Positions 22,401-34,922 are shown, counted from the stretch's first letter. The stretch: DNA of 64,000 bases from Corbicula japonica (GCA_038501625.1 JAZAYU010000196.1:682001-746000), one strand, 5' to 3'. Notes: a model not told the origin generated them from the sequence alone. Program-made: numbers and translations.

Positions 22401-24843
22401 TTATAGCTCAATATCTGCGATTTTTGTTTGTAGAATAAAACCACGAGGTTCAAGAGCTTTTAAAGTGCTCATGCTTACTAGTGTCAGCCTTACACAAGTA
22501 CACTAGAAAAACAGCAAAAAAAACTATTTATATAAAGAGACAGTATGTTATATAAAAAACATTAATCATCCGATCTTTGTACAATTATTACTTTTGCAGA
22601 ACAATTATGTATTATTGAAAGAATAGACGTCTAATTTACGAATCGTGATCTTATTGCTGACTAGTAGTTCAGTACTCGAATATGATGATTTAAACGTTTT
22701 ATATACACCAATGACTACATATAATTGTCTTATAAAAATAAGAAACTTTTTATATCGACATATCAAGATTTAGCCAAAATCATCTCTTCCGCGGCCCCAA
22801 TGTTTAAATCGCTCCTACGCGCCTGTTAATGAATTTTAAAATTTAGATAATATTTTTTTCGTGCTGTTCTGTTTTATTTCTACTAACATAAAATAAATAT
22901 CCACATTCAATTTATAATATAGTGTATATAAACAAAATATTTTTAGTTAATATTTTACTTTAATTTCAGGATTAAAAAAACTATATTTACTAAAGACGCA
23001 TATTACAGGAAAAAACATGTTTTCGTTAACTGATTTTCTCTTATATACAAATGTAGATGTAAAGCGAATACTACGTATTTTACAAAGTATAGTCCCCGTC
23101 AGAAGAAAGATATCACGTTGGTATGACTACAAACTTACACTGATCGATAAAGAATGAATGTCTTCATGCGAATTTGAAGTTTAAGCAATGATGGAAATCG
23201 AAACAATCACTGTAATCAAGATCAGGAACACGCTACTGGTAGTGCCAAACTTAAGCTTGCTTCCTCTTTTGTTAATTCACAGACTGTCGCCTGGCCTGCT
23301 AAAACATTTTTTTTTAATTTGACAAACTTAACAATAGAGTGTGTCTTAAAAGAAATCATTGAAAACTTTAAGTTTCTTAGTAAAAAATTAACAAAAAAGA
23401 AACAGAAAGACAATCTTTATCATATTTTCCCATTTGCTTTTAAGCAAATTTGTCCGGTTGGTTTTATTGTTTCTATCAAATATTGAGCTTTTAAAGTCTG
23501 GCTTCAGAAAAACCTGATAAGACTGTAAATTTACTGAAATTGCAATTATGTGCCAATGCTACTTTAACATACCGAATTGTTCAATTTCATCAAAGTAAAA
23601 GCTATTATAATAAAAGTGACAACTTTTTGCTTCAGTATATATACAATGTACCGGTAAGACTTTTACAAAAGCTCTCTAATTCTCGCCCTCCCTAAATTCC
23701 TCCCGAAAGAAGGAACGATATCTTCCTGTTTATAAACCCTAATAATTTTCCTGTTTATCTTTGATTATCTTCCTGTTTATCACCCAAATAATTTGTTTAT
23801 GGTTTGAATAAACCAAGTTTTGGATTTACTGTTGTCCTCAAAACAATTGCATCAAGATAGAAATTAAAACTAAATTGTGTAAAGGCAGTGAGTATACAGT
23901 GTATACCTACTGGTGTTCGGTATTCTTAACTGATGCCTATAATTCACGAAACATCACTTGACGTATAGAGAAGGAAAAAAACTTTAATATTTATGCATTG
24001 ATATACATGGTTTCAATGTTTATTATAATAATCATTACTTCATCATGCTAAAATAACCATAACCATAAAAATAACCATGCTAAAAAACCATACTGCCGAC
24101 CTTCATATTGGCGTTGTCGTTTTATGACGTTCGCTGATAAAGATATTTTTAAATAAGAAAATACGTCTATTAGAACAAAAGCTGCTATTTTAACAGTTTT
24201 TAATATAAGAGATTAAATTTGTTATTTCAAAACAAAAACTGATAACCGTTTCTACATGGAGGTCCTCATATGTTAACTCGCTACTTTAAATTTATTAATG
24301 CTTGACATCAATGAATGTAAGTCTTATGTAAATAATATTTTCACAGTACATTTCTCAAGCATAATAGCATAAGTTTAGAACACAAATAAATGTCATTTCT
24401 AACGAACATTACGAAAATTGCATAGTATTTAAGTTTCAGAGACTTTGGAAAAGAAACCACTTGTTGCCTTTACTGCAAATGGTCCCGCTGAACTTCATTT
24501 AGAGCAAGGCCGAGGCATCATTTTCAAGACCAATGTCCTCAACGAAGGCGGCGGCTACAATGCTTCTAGTGGCGTCTTTACAACTCCTATAAATGGGTTG
24601 TACCTGTTTACGGTGCAAGTCTGCAACGCGCAAGCCGAAGATGTTGCGTATGCGATCATTCACGAAGGTAAACAAGTGGCATTGGGACTTCAGTATCAGC
24701 CCATTGGTAGTAGCTGTAGCTCCGCAAATGCGATCATTATTGTGGCAAGGAATGAAAAGGTGTGGCTAAAGTGCACTTATCCAGGTGACTTCCAAGAAGA
24801 TATTTACAGACGTGCTGCCTTCATGGGAGTATTGCTCCATTAG
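16427..24843 (+). CDS. Secreted coiled-coil C1q-domain protein, copy 4 (intact)
   Basis: Exon 1 is 16427-16676 and exon 2 is 24440-24843 (acceptor TTTCAG), joined in phase 1 to give 217 residues. Residues 1-20 are a hydrophobic signal segment (MDKSIMFAIILLHMINIIWA). The segment CYEGQ and a coiled coil (about residues 30-75, IKELKQDVRRLEETVIAVL) follow, then the C1q head from about residue 88 (PLVAFTANGPAEL...) with GVFTTPINGLYLFTVQV and terminal AAFMGVLLH. No collagen repeats are present. Such proteins are secreted, trimerise through the C1q head, and in bivalves act mostly as humoral recognition molecules; the ligand cannot be read from sequence. It has a good TATA box and a poly(A) signal at 25004-25009. 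It lies opposite in orientation to its relatives, and its 7.8-kb intron is filled with transposons. Confidence 0.88.
16747..17548. mobile_element. Foldback element with arms near 380 bases
   Basis: The two halves are imperfect reverse complements. Outer ends are GGTTTGAATCGGTATCTGAT and, read in reverse, GGTTAAATCGATATTTGATG. Inner landmarks are CAGTTGGGTTG, ATGGCTGTTGGAACAGCCA versus ATGGATGTTGGAACAACCA, and CAACTCGTGG in both arms. The spacer around 17130-17170 is short. ORFs inside (16750-17118 +, 17149-17340 -) are mirror images of each other and are not genes. Confidence 0.7.
17549..18560. other. Intron sequence of C1q copy 4, nothing recognised
   Basis: AT-rich, with a short ATTAT/TTATATT microsatellite-like stretch at 17738-17760. 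No domain-bearing ORF or repeat was recognised. Confidence 0.45.
19080..20186. mobile_element. Non-autonomous hAT transposon with perfect 8-bp target duplication
   Basis: The terminal inverted repeats are TAGGGATGTCAACG and CGTTGACATCCCTA, bounded on both sides by GTAGTTAC (19072-19079 and 20187-20194). Next to each end are repeated TATCCGGATA motifs, typical subterminal transposase sites. The 1107-base body has no transposase ORF. Eight-base duplications and the terminal sequence fit the hAT superfamily. Confidence 0.88.
21155..21346 (+). repeat. 61-bp subterminal tandem repeat, about 3 units
   Basis: GGTCAAAAC recurs at about 21168, 21229 and 21290. The units contain CTCCGGTCTTTTCACTCCAA and CGCTCAAAGCGATTCCGAT. 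It belongs to the right subterminal zone of the element at 18663-21464. Confidence 0.65.
21555..21659 (+). repeat. Dispersed direct repeat, copy 2 (partner 15145-15250)
   Basis: ACTGATTGTTGTAATACC, TGTGTGGCTGTGTGG and CATTCCTGATATGCATATTT in the same order as the partner. Confidence 0.6.
21723..22825. mobile_element. Non-autonomous TIR element, 1.1 kb, ends CAGGCGCGTAGGAGC
   Basis: The left end reads CAGGCGCGTAGGAGC then GGGGCCGCGGCCCCAATATT; the right end reads, in reverse, CAGGCGCGTAGGAGC then ATTGGGGCCGCGG. TTAAT abuts both ends (21718-21722 and 22826-22830), a possible 5-base duplication, or the conserved part of an eroded longer one. The CAGG...GTAG-type ends recall hAT elements. An internal 70-codon ORF (21898-22110 +) has no recognised domain. 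Confidence 0.72.
22831..24439. other. Intron sequence of C1q copy 4, nothing recognised
   Basis: AT-rich with no identifiable ORF, repeat or RNA. Short TCTTCCTGTTTAT repeats occur at 23720-23780. Confidence 0.4.
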
Positions 24844-27800
24844 CATGTTCTATTTTCATAAGCTTTCTTACAGTTGTGGTCAACGTTAGCCAAAGAGCAC
24901 GCCTCAATATTATAAAAATGTTTTCCTTTTTTGGTGTTTATGCATGTGTGTAAAATCTGCAAAGAACGTACTTATTGAGTGCAGTCCACATGAAGTTATG
25001 TTAAATAAAAGATCATTTAGACGCACTGTGTTTCTGGAGCTAAAAGGTTTTCGCTAGACCACGCACTTGTTTTTTCAAAAATGTAGCGAGGATGATATCA
25101 GTCTTTTATAATTTATTCTGAAACAACCTTGCTGTTTTCATAACTTATGACATCTCTAAACAAGCGCTTCTTTTTGCCTTTCTTATCATGTAACTTTAAC
25201 ACGAAATAAAATCATATGTGTTTTCAAGAAAAGGCTGTTCGAACAAAGTGTTGTTGATGCCTTGTATTTCCCCTCGAACTATTGGAGGAGGGCATTTATA
25301 ACCGTTAGAATTTTGTCGAAAAAGATACACCGTTGACTTAACATTTTCATGAAAACGACTGCACCGCAAAACTGATAAATGTGCTTATCACTGGCCGTTT
25401 CTACGTGTAGCCTATAAAGTTGCCTTTTTTGTTAATTTTTTGTGATATGTTATGTTTTTGGCGTAGCTGTCTATATGACATTTTACCTAGTTTTAAAACC
25501 AAAGAAGTGTTGTAAATAATACGCGTATTCAATTGTTATGCAGAGGGAAAATGAAATTAACTATTTTATTAGTGTTCACTTTTAGCAGAGAGGCATGGAG
25601 CAGGATTAAGCTTACAGAAACGGCGACAAAGAAGAGATTTATTCTCTGGGAAAGCTAAACAATTAGTATATTAAGTAGTATCAACTGTTGAAAATGTCTA
25701 TTGCTGTGACGTATAGATCTGCTATACTGTTTGGCATACTCCAGCATCCAATCAGTTAGAAAACACTCTCACGATCGTGACAAAATAAAAAGATTATTAG
25801 TTAAAAAATATCCCTGGTCCATCAGTGATCAAAGTCGATATGTTTATCTTTTTCTCAAATTTGCGAGGACGCTTTCGTATTTATAATATGTACGCGGAAA
25901 AATCCGAGTCTGTTCTTTATCAGCGACGTCTACAGAATTTCCAAATTTTATCAAGTCTGTAAGTTACTGTATACGCCGGAATTATTACATGTCATAGGTC
26001 CGTCAGGAGATAAAATAGTGCCGGTTATGCTTTTGACCAAATAGCTTTTTGGAAAGCAAAATCTTTTCTTCATTATTGATATACAGCACATTGATTACAC
26101 AATTAACTTTTTAATATAAATGAGTACATGTACCATGCACACCTGTTAAATGCCCCTTGACCCTCATAGATCAACCTGAATTAGGCTTGTTTGCGTGAAT
26201 AACATGTCAGGAATCTAAAGCCATTTCGTGCCTTTTGTTCGCCCTGTGGTAATTGGAATTACTTTGGTGCAAACTTCTTAATATATAAATGAGTAAATGC
26301 AATTTGTATTTGAATAAGGATGTGAATTAATGCTTATATTGTAGTTTAAATGCAATTCAAAGACAGGGGCATCATTTGCTGTAAACCAAAGCGACTACTT
26401 TAACGTTTTAAGCCTGGCGTTTACGGACAGAAATCACTCTAATGTCGTTCTTCAGGCCGAAACGTATCATAATACTGATTACTGTTGTAGATCGTTTTGA
26501 TACCAATGGCGACAGACTAAAAACCTCATTTTACTTTTTCCCTTCATTTCACTGAAACGGGGATGCTAAATGCAATTAACAAAGATTTCGTGATTTTGTT
26601 CCTTTTATATACCAGGGGATGGCAGCAGAAATCAAATTTGTCAGAAAATATACATGTTTATGAGTTTGTTTAAGTAAAAGTAAGACAGTGTGTCCGCAAA
26701 AAAGGAATCAGCTTTAACTGTGTTTTTTTACGTCTAAGATTTCGGCCATTTCACGCATGATAAATAAAATGATACTTGATGTGACGTGGGAGTCTCCAGA
26801 GTCACATACCTTTATTCATTCGTGTATGAGGCTGTGTACCTAGTTTTTTATTTGTATGGTTCCGGGATAATTCTTGACTAATCTGAGCATAAAAGGCGAA
26901 CGTGCAGGAGTGGGAATTGTTTGATTTCTGTTGTGTTTCCGTCGTTACTAATTGACTTTTCTAGAAACATTCGAAATGGCGTTACAATTGCACAATGTTA
27001 AGTTACATGTCCGTCTGTCTGAAAAAAGGCGACAATTTATGTTAGGTAATTCGATGGTTTAATTTTCAGATAGTCACAAAACAAGGTCTAGCTGTCTAGT
27101 TCAAAGTTTGGTTTGATGGACACAACCAGACAGAATCTTGATGAAACTTCATCAACCACTTTTGTAAAAGTTTCGGTTTATACGGCGAAAGATTGCATTA
27201 ATTGTCACATAAGAAAGTCCAGTTTATGAGTTGAAAAATCACCGTTAATGTGGTAATAAGGTTATGCGGCGACATACGGTACCGCGAAATTAAATTTTAG
27301 CACAGTACTCTGTTCTGAATCCCGCTATAGCTTTCGTTCAAGATTACATTAAATCACAGTCTTATTGGGGGACATTTTTTACATAATGTTGAATGGTTCC
27401 TTGTTATTATGTATCAATAAAATTAGAAAAAAACCACTACATTTTTACTGTGTAAAGCAGTAAAAACAGTTCAGCACCTGAAAATACTGTGACAGGAAAA
27501 CATACCGAATGTACAACGTATTTAAAGTAAAAGCTTTATTCCAGAAAATTAATGTTAGTGAATCAAAGTGGGAAAAGAAACGTCTAAAACAATATTTCAA
27601 TGCTAAGAGATGTTAACAATGCAAACGCCAGTAACGTCACATTTACATGTTCTAGGAACTCAATCACAATACGAGCAAAAATACTGAGTTGGGTTATTAT
27701 TAAAAAAATAATTTTATTTAAAATAATGTTTACAAATATTGTCTGGACAAAGCATACGTAACTGAGTTAGGATTAAAGAGTCAATTGTTTTTGTTTAAAA

Positions 27801-28286
27801 TTCCGTTTAAAAAAATTGATGTCTATGAATTTCGCGTCCAAAATAACAAAAATGTTTCATTACAAAATCAAATATCTTTATTTAACTTACATATATTCTA
27901 GAAAACCTCGGCAACACTAAGAAGTATTCAACCAATTTCTTCTTTATAACATTTTTGTCAAGAATTCAAATAAGGTACATGTATTCAGAATTTGAATTAG
28001 TATCTTAAAATAAAATTGAGTGTGTACATAAGATTTTTTGCGATATTGGAGCCTGATGCCGAAATGCACAGTATTGTTTTCATTTCACTCCAATCAACAA
28101 ATTGTTATTATATCTAATCATTTTTATTGATAAGTTTTGAAAAACGGATTAAATTAGTAAAGTATATTTAAGAGAAGTCCATCCAGTCTGGCCAATATCA
28201 GTGACCGAGTCTTTGGAAACTTGCTGGAGTATAGTGTATGGAACGATATGCGGTACGTGTCGGAGTTAATGTAATGTTAGAGTAAG
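24844..28286. other. Intergenic between convergent C1q copies 4 and 5
   Basis: It contains the 3' UTRs of both genes, with poly(A) signals AATAAA at 25004-25009 (+) and 28123-28128 (-). The rest, about 3 kb, shows no recognisable gene or repeat. Confidence 0.5.
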
Positions 28287-30283
28287 TTAAAATAAATGCA
28301 GCAATACGCCCGAGAAATAAGGGAGATGGTATCTGCCAACTAGCATGGATCCAGTTTTCGTGGACTTCACCCACACTTTCCCGCCCTTTCTCATCATAAT
28401 CTGGGCTGAAGAAGAGCCACAATTTTCATAATAACCTTCCGATGCTAGGTCCACCTCCAGGCCATTGTGTACTATTGCATAAGTCATATAGTAGCCTGAT
28501 GTGTTGCAGACTTGCACTTCAAACCGATACAGCCCTTCACAGGGAGCTGTAAAGATGCCGGTAGTTTCATCGTACGCTTCGCCTTCGTTGAGTGTAGTTG
28601 TTTTGAAGATGATACGATCGTTTTCGTTGATTGTACCTTTATTAGGTGTATGCGCAGTAAAGGCGATGATTGGCGTGTAGTCTGGTTCTGGAAGACAAAA
28701 GAAAAACATTAAACATATGGTGCGGTACTTAAGGTGGACATTAAGCCAAACATATTCATAGAATGTACGAGGGTTGTTCGAAAAGTAATGCATTCCATTA
28801 CAGTTTTCATATTGCTGAGTGTAAACACGTTATATAAATATCTGCTGTCAGCATAACTTTTTGTCTAACAAGCCTGAAAATTTACCTAAGTAAAAAATGC
28901 GGATTTTATAAAACCTTAAATAGGGTATACTAAAGAATACTAGAGTAGTTTTCGGCTGAAGCAAATATCAGCGTCATGGTTTCAGATAATAATAAAAAAC
29001 AGTAAAAAGCAATGCTTATAAGTTTTGAATACATTATGAAGTAAAGACATTAGTACTTCTCCATTTGATTATAAATTAAAACTAATTTTTCATGTTTCAT
29101 TATTCATTATTCAACACAGTCCTAAACAGGGGAGGTAAGTTTAAATACTGAGAAATGACAGTGGTTCGTTACAACACTTGTGGGTAAATATAGACACAGG
29201 CATTTTTTAGTGCCAATTGTATGTTGAAGACAACTAGACAGGCATTATATCCATGTATAAATTGTGAGATTCCATTAAAAAAATATTAATCTTAACTCTT
29301 CTCGAAAAAGTGTTTCTAATTTTGACACCGTCATTCAAGTTTTTAAAACTTATAATTTTAATAGTTAAATTGTAATAAAGTATCACAAATTATTTTTTAA
29401 CAGAAAATCACAATTTCTACAAAATAATAATTCAGAAACCAGGAAATATGATGAAGCGAACTTTGTTTTGTTTATTCCCGGAAAATTCGCAGTGATCTTT
29501 ATATACCACAGAAAGGTTCTTACACAGGTACTTTCGTGTACTCAAAACTGGCCGAAATTTTTAAAGTATTTAGATGAGTGATCGATACATCTAAGAATAA
29601 TTTGAAACATTTAAAAATCGTACATGCTCTGCGATATAACTGCATTTACATTATTTTCTAACACTCCCGTTATAAAGATGTACTACGCAGATCAATGGGT
29701 AAGAATTTTTTTTATAAATTTTAAGTTCATTATATTTAATTATGAACCGGCTTCAAATTTTGTACCATTAACTAAAACTAATGTTTTTTCCACTATAAAT
29801 GACTAATCTGGCTGTATGATTAATGGGGCGCGTCACGGGAAAAGGTACATTCGGACATTTGACGTCAATTCTTGAAATGACATCGTAAAGTTGAGCAGAC
29901 CACTTTAAATATTAAGAAGTTCGAGTTAAAAACTCATTATATTGTCAAGATGTGTTACGCATTCTCCAATTAGTTATAAGAAAATAATAAGTAATTGTCA
30001 ATTAATTTCTAACAACTAAAACGTCAAAATTATGACCGAAGACACCTTTCCCCGTGGCCTGCCCCATTTAAAAAAAGAAATTTGAACATGCAGGATTACC
30101 TGACGTTCGTTTTGCGGCCGCATCCTTTAGTTCCTGCTCAAATTTTGCAAGCTCTTTGTCTTCAATTTTCTCCATCTCGGCCTTTATCTTTGACACTTCT
30201 TGCATGTCGTAGGATTGCTCGCCCAAAACCAAAACTGTATAAAATGTAAGCAAGATCACGCAAACTAGTGCTGATTTATCCAT
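28287..30283 (-). CDS. Secreted C1q-domain protein, copy 5 (intact, diverged)
   Basis: Exon 1 (30283-30100) gives MDKSALVCVILLTFYTVLVL, a clear signal peptide, then a short charged coiled coil (about residues 36-58). Exon 2 (28687-28287) encodes the C1q head: PIIAFTAHTP..., IIFKTTTLNEGEAYDETTGI, a core YRFEVQV, and terminal PYFSGVLLHLF. The phase-1 junction gives 194 residues. It keeps the MDKS start and intron position of the other four copies, but the head is clearly older in divergence and the coiled coil is shorter. Donor is GTAATC, acceptor CTTCCAG. A TATA-like TTTAAATA lies upstream and a poly(A) signal at 28123-28128. The 1.4-kb intron carries a MITE close to the donor. Same probable role as copy 4, with possibly different ligand. 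Confidence 0.88.
29821..30070. mobile_element. MITE with long TIRs, 30 bases from a C1q splice donor
   Basis: The left end TAATGGGGCGCGTCACGGG and the right end, read in reverse, TAAATGGGGCAGGCCACGGG continue as inverted repeats for about 45 bases through GAAAAGGTACATTCGG / GAAAGGTGTCTTCGG to GACGT. The 250-base body is noncoding. Confidence 0.68.
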
Positions 30284-32767
30284 GGTAAAGTTTGTAAATC
30301 TCAGTCTGAACATAGAAATGCAAACTGTATTTAAAGGTTTAGGCGATATCTTACATCATGAGAGCCGGATTTTACCATCTCCGTTTTTGATAAGTGGTAA
30401 AATTTAGGAATGTGGGGTGACCCAGACATTCGCTGAAAATATTTGTCATTTATAAGTAAACAACAAGATTCCATAATTTCTTAATACCTTACATCAAGAT
30501 ATGCTCGTACTGTTGTTTGCTTATTTCAAACTTTAAGTGATACGTACGTTTTGTCCGAATATGTTTCGTCCGAAAAGTAAACATTTCCCGAATACTAATG
30601 ACGTACAAATACTTAAACCCTGTCTAGAAACGAATACGGCATACAGATTCTGAATTTTGTTACTTTTCCAATTTTATTCTTTTAGAAATATCTAACATTG
30701 CTTTTCACATCCTCGTTCATTTCTGCAAATCAAGTAGCGAATTATTGCTTGTAAGTTTGACCGGAATTAAGCACCGAAACGATATAGTACCCTATGGTTA
30801 AAATATTCTTGGTTTTTACTGAAGTCGTTTGGCAGCTTTCAAATTTGAATAGAGACCAATCTTAAATGTCCGGTACTTAACTGGCTGAAATTTTACCCAG
30901 TCTCTTAACTGACCCTTTTTAAGCTAATGTCTTCCCGTTGTTCTACAGCCTTCTGCAAACCAGTCATACAAATAATCTAGAATTCCTGAATCACCTATAA
31001 ATGCGTTAATTTCTATACTCAGAATTTCTCTATCATCTTTCTTCATTAAACAAACAAAAGAATACATGTATAAAATATTTGATTTGTCTTTACAGTGGGT
31101 TTTTAAAGACACCAAGCACATGAAATACACAGGATTTTTACGTCATAATACAGCGTCATGAGCGTAGCAACATGAAAAAATGTCACAAACAATAAGTGAA
31201 AATATGAGCTGAATGTGAACTCTTGATTTTAACATATTGATTGTTATGAATTCCACCACCGTAACAATCATAAACTTAATCGTGTTAAATTTCCCCGCCG
31301 TAACAATCATTATTTACATTGTGATGAATTCTTAAATATGTGAACAGTGTTGAAAATAAAAGATAAACGAATTTTCAGTAAACCGGTTTCAAACTTTCCT
31401 TTCATAAAACAAAAAGAATCAGGATTTTGTTCTTGAATTCTTGGTCAACCCTAAATTCACGCTTTGTGAAGACAAACTTCAGTGTTCGCATTACACACAC
31501 CCAATCTTAATCCTACGCAGAGTAGACGAATGTAAACTTAAGATATGTCGTATACAGGAACCACTTTCCGTAAACGCGTAAATACTAACAAATCTGTCTG
31601 CCCATATTGCATTAGACGGATATAAACCATCTAGATATTTTATATCATTTATATACAATGACGCCACTCGCTTCCGAAAAGTACTCTTAATTTTCTGATT
31701 TACATCTTCTAATTCAAACCGATCTTTAAAAGCTTAGTTTGTTTCTCCCTGTCAAATTTTCATCCACGCATGTAGTGTTCTAGATGTTTCTACTAAGTTG
31801 TAATGACATTCGTCAACGCAGTCATGGATAAACAAAGAAAATTTTCAAACTCTCTCACGGCAAATTGTAGTTCAATAAACCTTTGCACAAATCAATGTCT
31901 TTTTTACGCATAACTTACATTCTGGCTTATTTATACGGGGGGACTTTCTACGGCCGCCAATCTGCAATGACCATAGTACTACCATCACTAATTTCTTCTT
32001 TAAGTTCAATGTCCTATTAGGTGGAATGTTTTTTGAAAGTTGTCGAGACAGCCAAATTACCGGAAACATTTTATTTACGAACAATTAAAGTCAATGAAGT
32101 CAACAAATTAAGTCGCCTTTTTTGTTCACATGGACGTGTGAGTGTCAGGTCGTGTACCTTATCTCTAAAACGGAAGCAGATGGCGGAACAAAATATATAT
32201 TTATTGTTAATTTTAATCGAAAACAAGACAGTGTGTCTGAAAGAGAAACATAAACTAGTCTGGACAATAGATTTTTAGCTGCCCGGTATCCTAATAAATA
32301 CGATAACATCATATAATATAAGTTTACGTCAAAGATAAACTGTAGTTTTACAATAATTAGCGTTTGAGGATTTCGAGTATGGCATTGCTGCCAAACGCGT
32401 TCCAACACCAATAGAGCAGTTGCCACTGCTCTATATTGCTTGTTGAAATCCTTACTGGCGTTTTACAGATACATTAGCAAATGAGAAGTTTGTTGGTCGG
32501 AACGTCACGGGCAAATCTGCTTGATCGTAGTATTCAACCAGTCTTCGAAAAGTTTCGCTAAATTTGTACCCACTGAAATACTCATAATCTGGTGGTTGCA
32601 AAAATGCTCTCATGTAACATACTTAGGAAGAATTGCATAAATTTCACACTTTGCCACAAGGTTTAACTATTAGTAGCGAAAACCCTTAATTATTTTAAAT
32701 TTGAAACCGTTATCATCTGTGTCCATGGTGTCTACTAAATATGGAAACTTTGGCCCAAGATCATAAA
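30284..32767. other. Intergenic, no gene recognised
   Basis: ORFs are short and without known domains. Near 31930-31970, TACGGGGGGACTTTCTACGG and CCGCCAATCTGCA resemble the SINE tail seen at 8350-8400. A small hairpin, ATAGAGCAG...CTGCTCTAT, lies at about 32411-32434. Confidence 0.45.
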
Positions 32768-32822
32768 AAAGATTGGAGACAGATCTCAAATCTCAATCGT
32801 CTGATTGGCTAAAATTGCGATA
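32768..32822 (+). repeat. Dispersed repeat (GAGACCAGTCTCAAATC / CTGATTGGCT)
   Basis: TTGGAGACAGATCTCAAATC and GTCTGATTGGCTAAAATTGC. Relatives are at 35328-35412 (-), 45757-45836 (-) and 63180-63435 (two partial copies). Confidence 0.5.
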
Positions 32823-32896
32823 TGTATATCAAAATTAGTTATTAGAAATAACAATTTTTATTTATTTAAAGGTAATCACGATTCGTGGACGAATGG

Positions 32897-33360
32897 TACT
32901 GTGGTATCATTTAATTTCGCTGGCACGAAATTTGGCGCAATCGCCGAAAAAGACTGTTTCGCGCGGACGTAAATTCGCGCAAATCCAATTTTTCAAACAA
33001 AACAAATTATTATCGATATTTTACCGATCTGTTTATTTGAACACGCGAGCTAATCATGTGTCAGTTGGCCCCTGTCAATTACTACTTCCTTTGTTAGTCA
33101 ATTATCGGACTGCTGTTTATTCGGCGCCGCTAATTGACACGGACCCTATTGATCCATCTATCTGGACCATTCATATCATAATTGGCATGTTAAATTTTGT
33201 ACCCGTTTTATGGTCTGAAGTGTCAATAAATTGCGAAACAGTTACTCAAAAATGTGGAACTTTTTGGTTAAATTTTAGCTTAGGTTTTAAATTCGCGCAC
33301 TGGCCCGAGCGCGAAATACGCGAAAATTAAGCCATCGCTAAATTTAATGATACCACAGTA
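32897..33360. mobile_element. MITE, 464 bp, ends CTGTGGTATCATT with TA flanks
   Basis: TACTGTGGTATCATTTAATT at the left is matched by its complement at the right end (AATGATACCACAGTA), and GCGAAATT/CGCGCG-rich subterminal blocks follow on both sides. The flanking TA pair suggests a TA target. The ORF on + inside it is not a gene. Confidence 0.75.
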
Positions 33361-33688
33361 AGTAAAGGTAGACAGTTTTCTTTAAATCGAAACACACTAG
33401 AAAATTCAGATATTGTAAATTCATTGATGATTTGTTTAATACTAATTGTTGTGGATTTGTTTGACAAATTGACCCACGAATTAAAAAAGCATTGAACTTT
33501 AGAATTGAACTTGAAACGTCTTTTGGAAAATTGAAAACGTTTAATTTAAGATCCTATGAAAACACTGTTTAATCGAAAAACCGCGAACATATATGACCAC
33601 AAATATATGTGCACGTACATTAAGTCATGATAACATGTAGTGAATAACCATAATAACGTTTCCAGCCTGATTAGCTTCAAAGCTTTAT

Positions 33689-33785
33689 TAAATACGTTTT
33701 ACATATAATAGTAATTAATTACTTAATCAATTAATACGTTTTACATAGAATAATTATTAATTACTTAATCAATTAATTAGTTTCA
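33689..33785 (+). repeat. Short tandem duplication, about 46 bp
   Basis: AATACGTTTTACATA followed by TTAATTACTTAATCAATTAA occurs twice in a row with few changes. Confidence 0.6.
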
Positions 33786-34172
33786 TGTATAATTTAGATA
33801 TTATTTAATCAGACAACCTGACTAGAGGGTTGTTTTATATAATCATTTGGGCGCCGATTTATCTGGAAATTACTTTTGACACAAGAATTATGTATTTAAT
33901 GTTATAACATGTATGAATTAAAAAAAATACATAATGATATGAGAGAATTGGATGTCAGAGATAGGTATGGGACTATTAACTGTATGTAGAAGGTCACAAG
34001 GCTGCATAACAATATGCGATGACAAAATCACAATTAAATATGGGAGTATAATTTGGCTGGGATAATCTTGGCAGATGGGGCTTAGTGGTGGATCGGTATG
34101 CTCTGGTGAGTGACAGTCCGGTGCACATTCCTGAGAGCTAGATTCTCCCATCCGCATCGAACATACGCGATA

Positions 34173-34353
34173 TACAGTGAAACATGCCTTAGCAGCCACT
34201 TGCGAATAGCAACCACATGTATTAAACAGCAAGCTTGAATATGACCTAAACTGACATTTTGTTCTAATTTTTACTTTCTTTAACAGCAACCTGTCTTCAG
34301 CAGCCACTTTTTGTCAATCCCTTGATTGGCTGCTAAAGACAGGTTTTACTGTA
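34173..34353. mobile_element. MITE, TACAGT-AAACC family
   Basis: TACAGTGAAACATGCCTTAG and GCAGCCA at the left mirror TGGCTGCTAAAGACAGG and TTTTACTGTA at the right. 181 bases, TA at the edges, noncoding. Same family as 9497-9678. Confidence 0.75.
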
Positions 34354-34802
34354 GTCATTTTCTTGCATACCACGTGCCCAATTTTTGCCCCTTCATTTCG
34401 TAACTAGCTTTTCTAAGAATTGTTTTGCATCGACAGTGCTCGAACCCTTATCTTCTTACAAGAATGACACTGAAAACGCAAAAGTATGGTATTCATTTAA
34501 TTATGTAGTCACAGACATAAGTAAACACCGCTGCGGCGCCGTAATAAACGCACTGCGTGAGAACCGACCATGTTTTTCGCTTCAATTAAGTAATAGCCAA
34601 AAACTGACCATATAATTGTTGTATTCCATAAATTATTTCATTTCTTTCAGCCAGACTGTCGTCATTTTACTTACTGAAATGTAGCAAATAATATTCTTTA
34701 TACCGCCGTCTGCGTCGCACGAAACACATTAAAGATGTTCCGGAGAAGTTAATTATGGACCAAAAGTCTTGAGAAGTCTCAGAAGCCAGCATTATTTATT
34801 AG

Positions 34803-34922
34803 CCCTTCACTCTAAGGAAGATCAGTGTAGATCAGGTTGGCCGGCAAATTCATTTTCCAGAACTGATCTGGATCTACAATGTTCGCAAAAACGGAGAAAC
34901 CATATATATATGGAGTAAAGGT
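34803..34922 (+). mobile_element. piggyBac-like MITE, single-hairpin copy
   Basis: It begins CCCTTCACTC and ends ATATGGAGTAAAGG before TTTAA. The middle has AGTGTAGATCAG and ACTGATCTGGATCTACAA as inverted arms. Confidence 0.7.

Noticed and set aside
32893..33330. 145-codon plus-strand ORF
   Set aside because: Coincides with the CTGTGGTATCATT MITE, which has related noncoding ends.
33918..34307. 129-codon minus-strand ORF
   Set aside because: Overlaps the MITE at 34173-34353; no domain or splice evidence.
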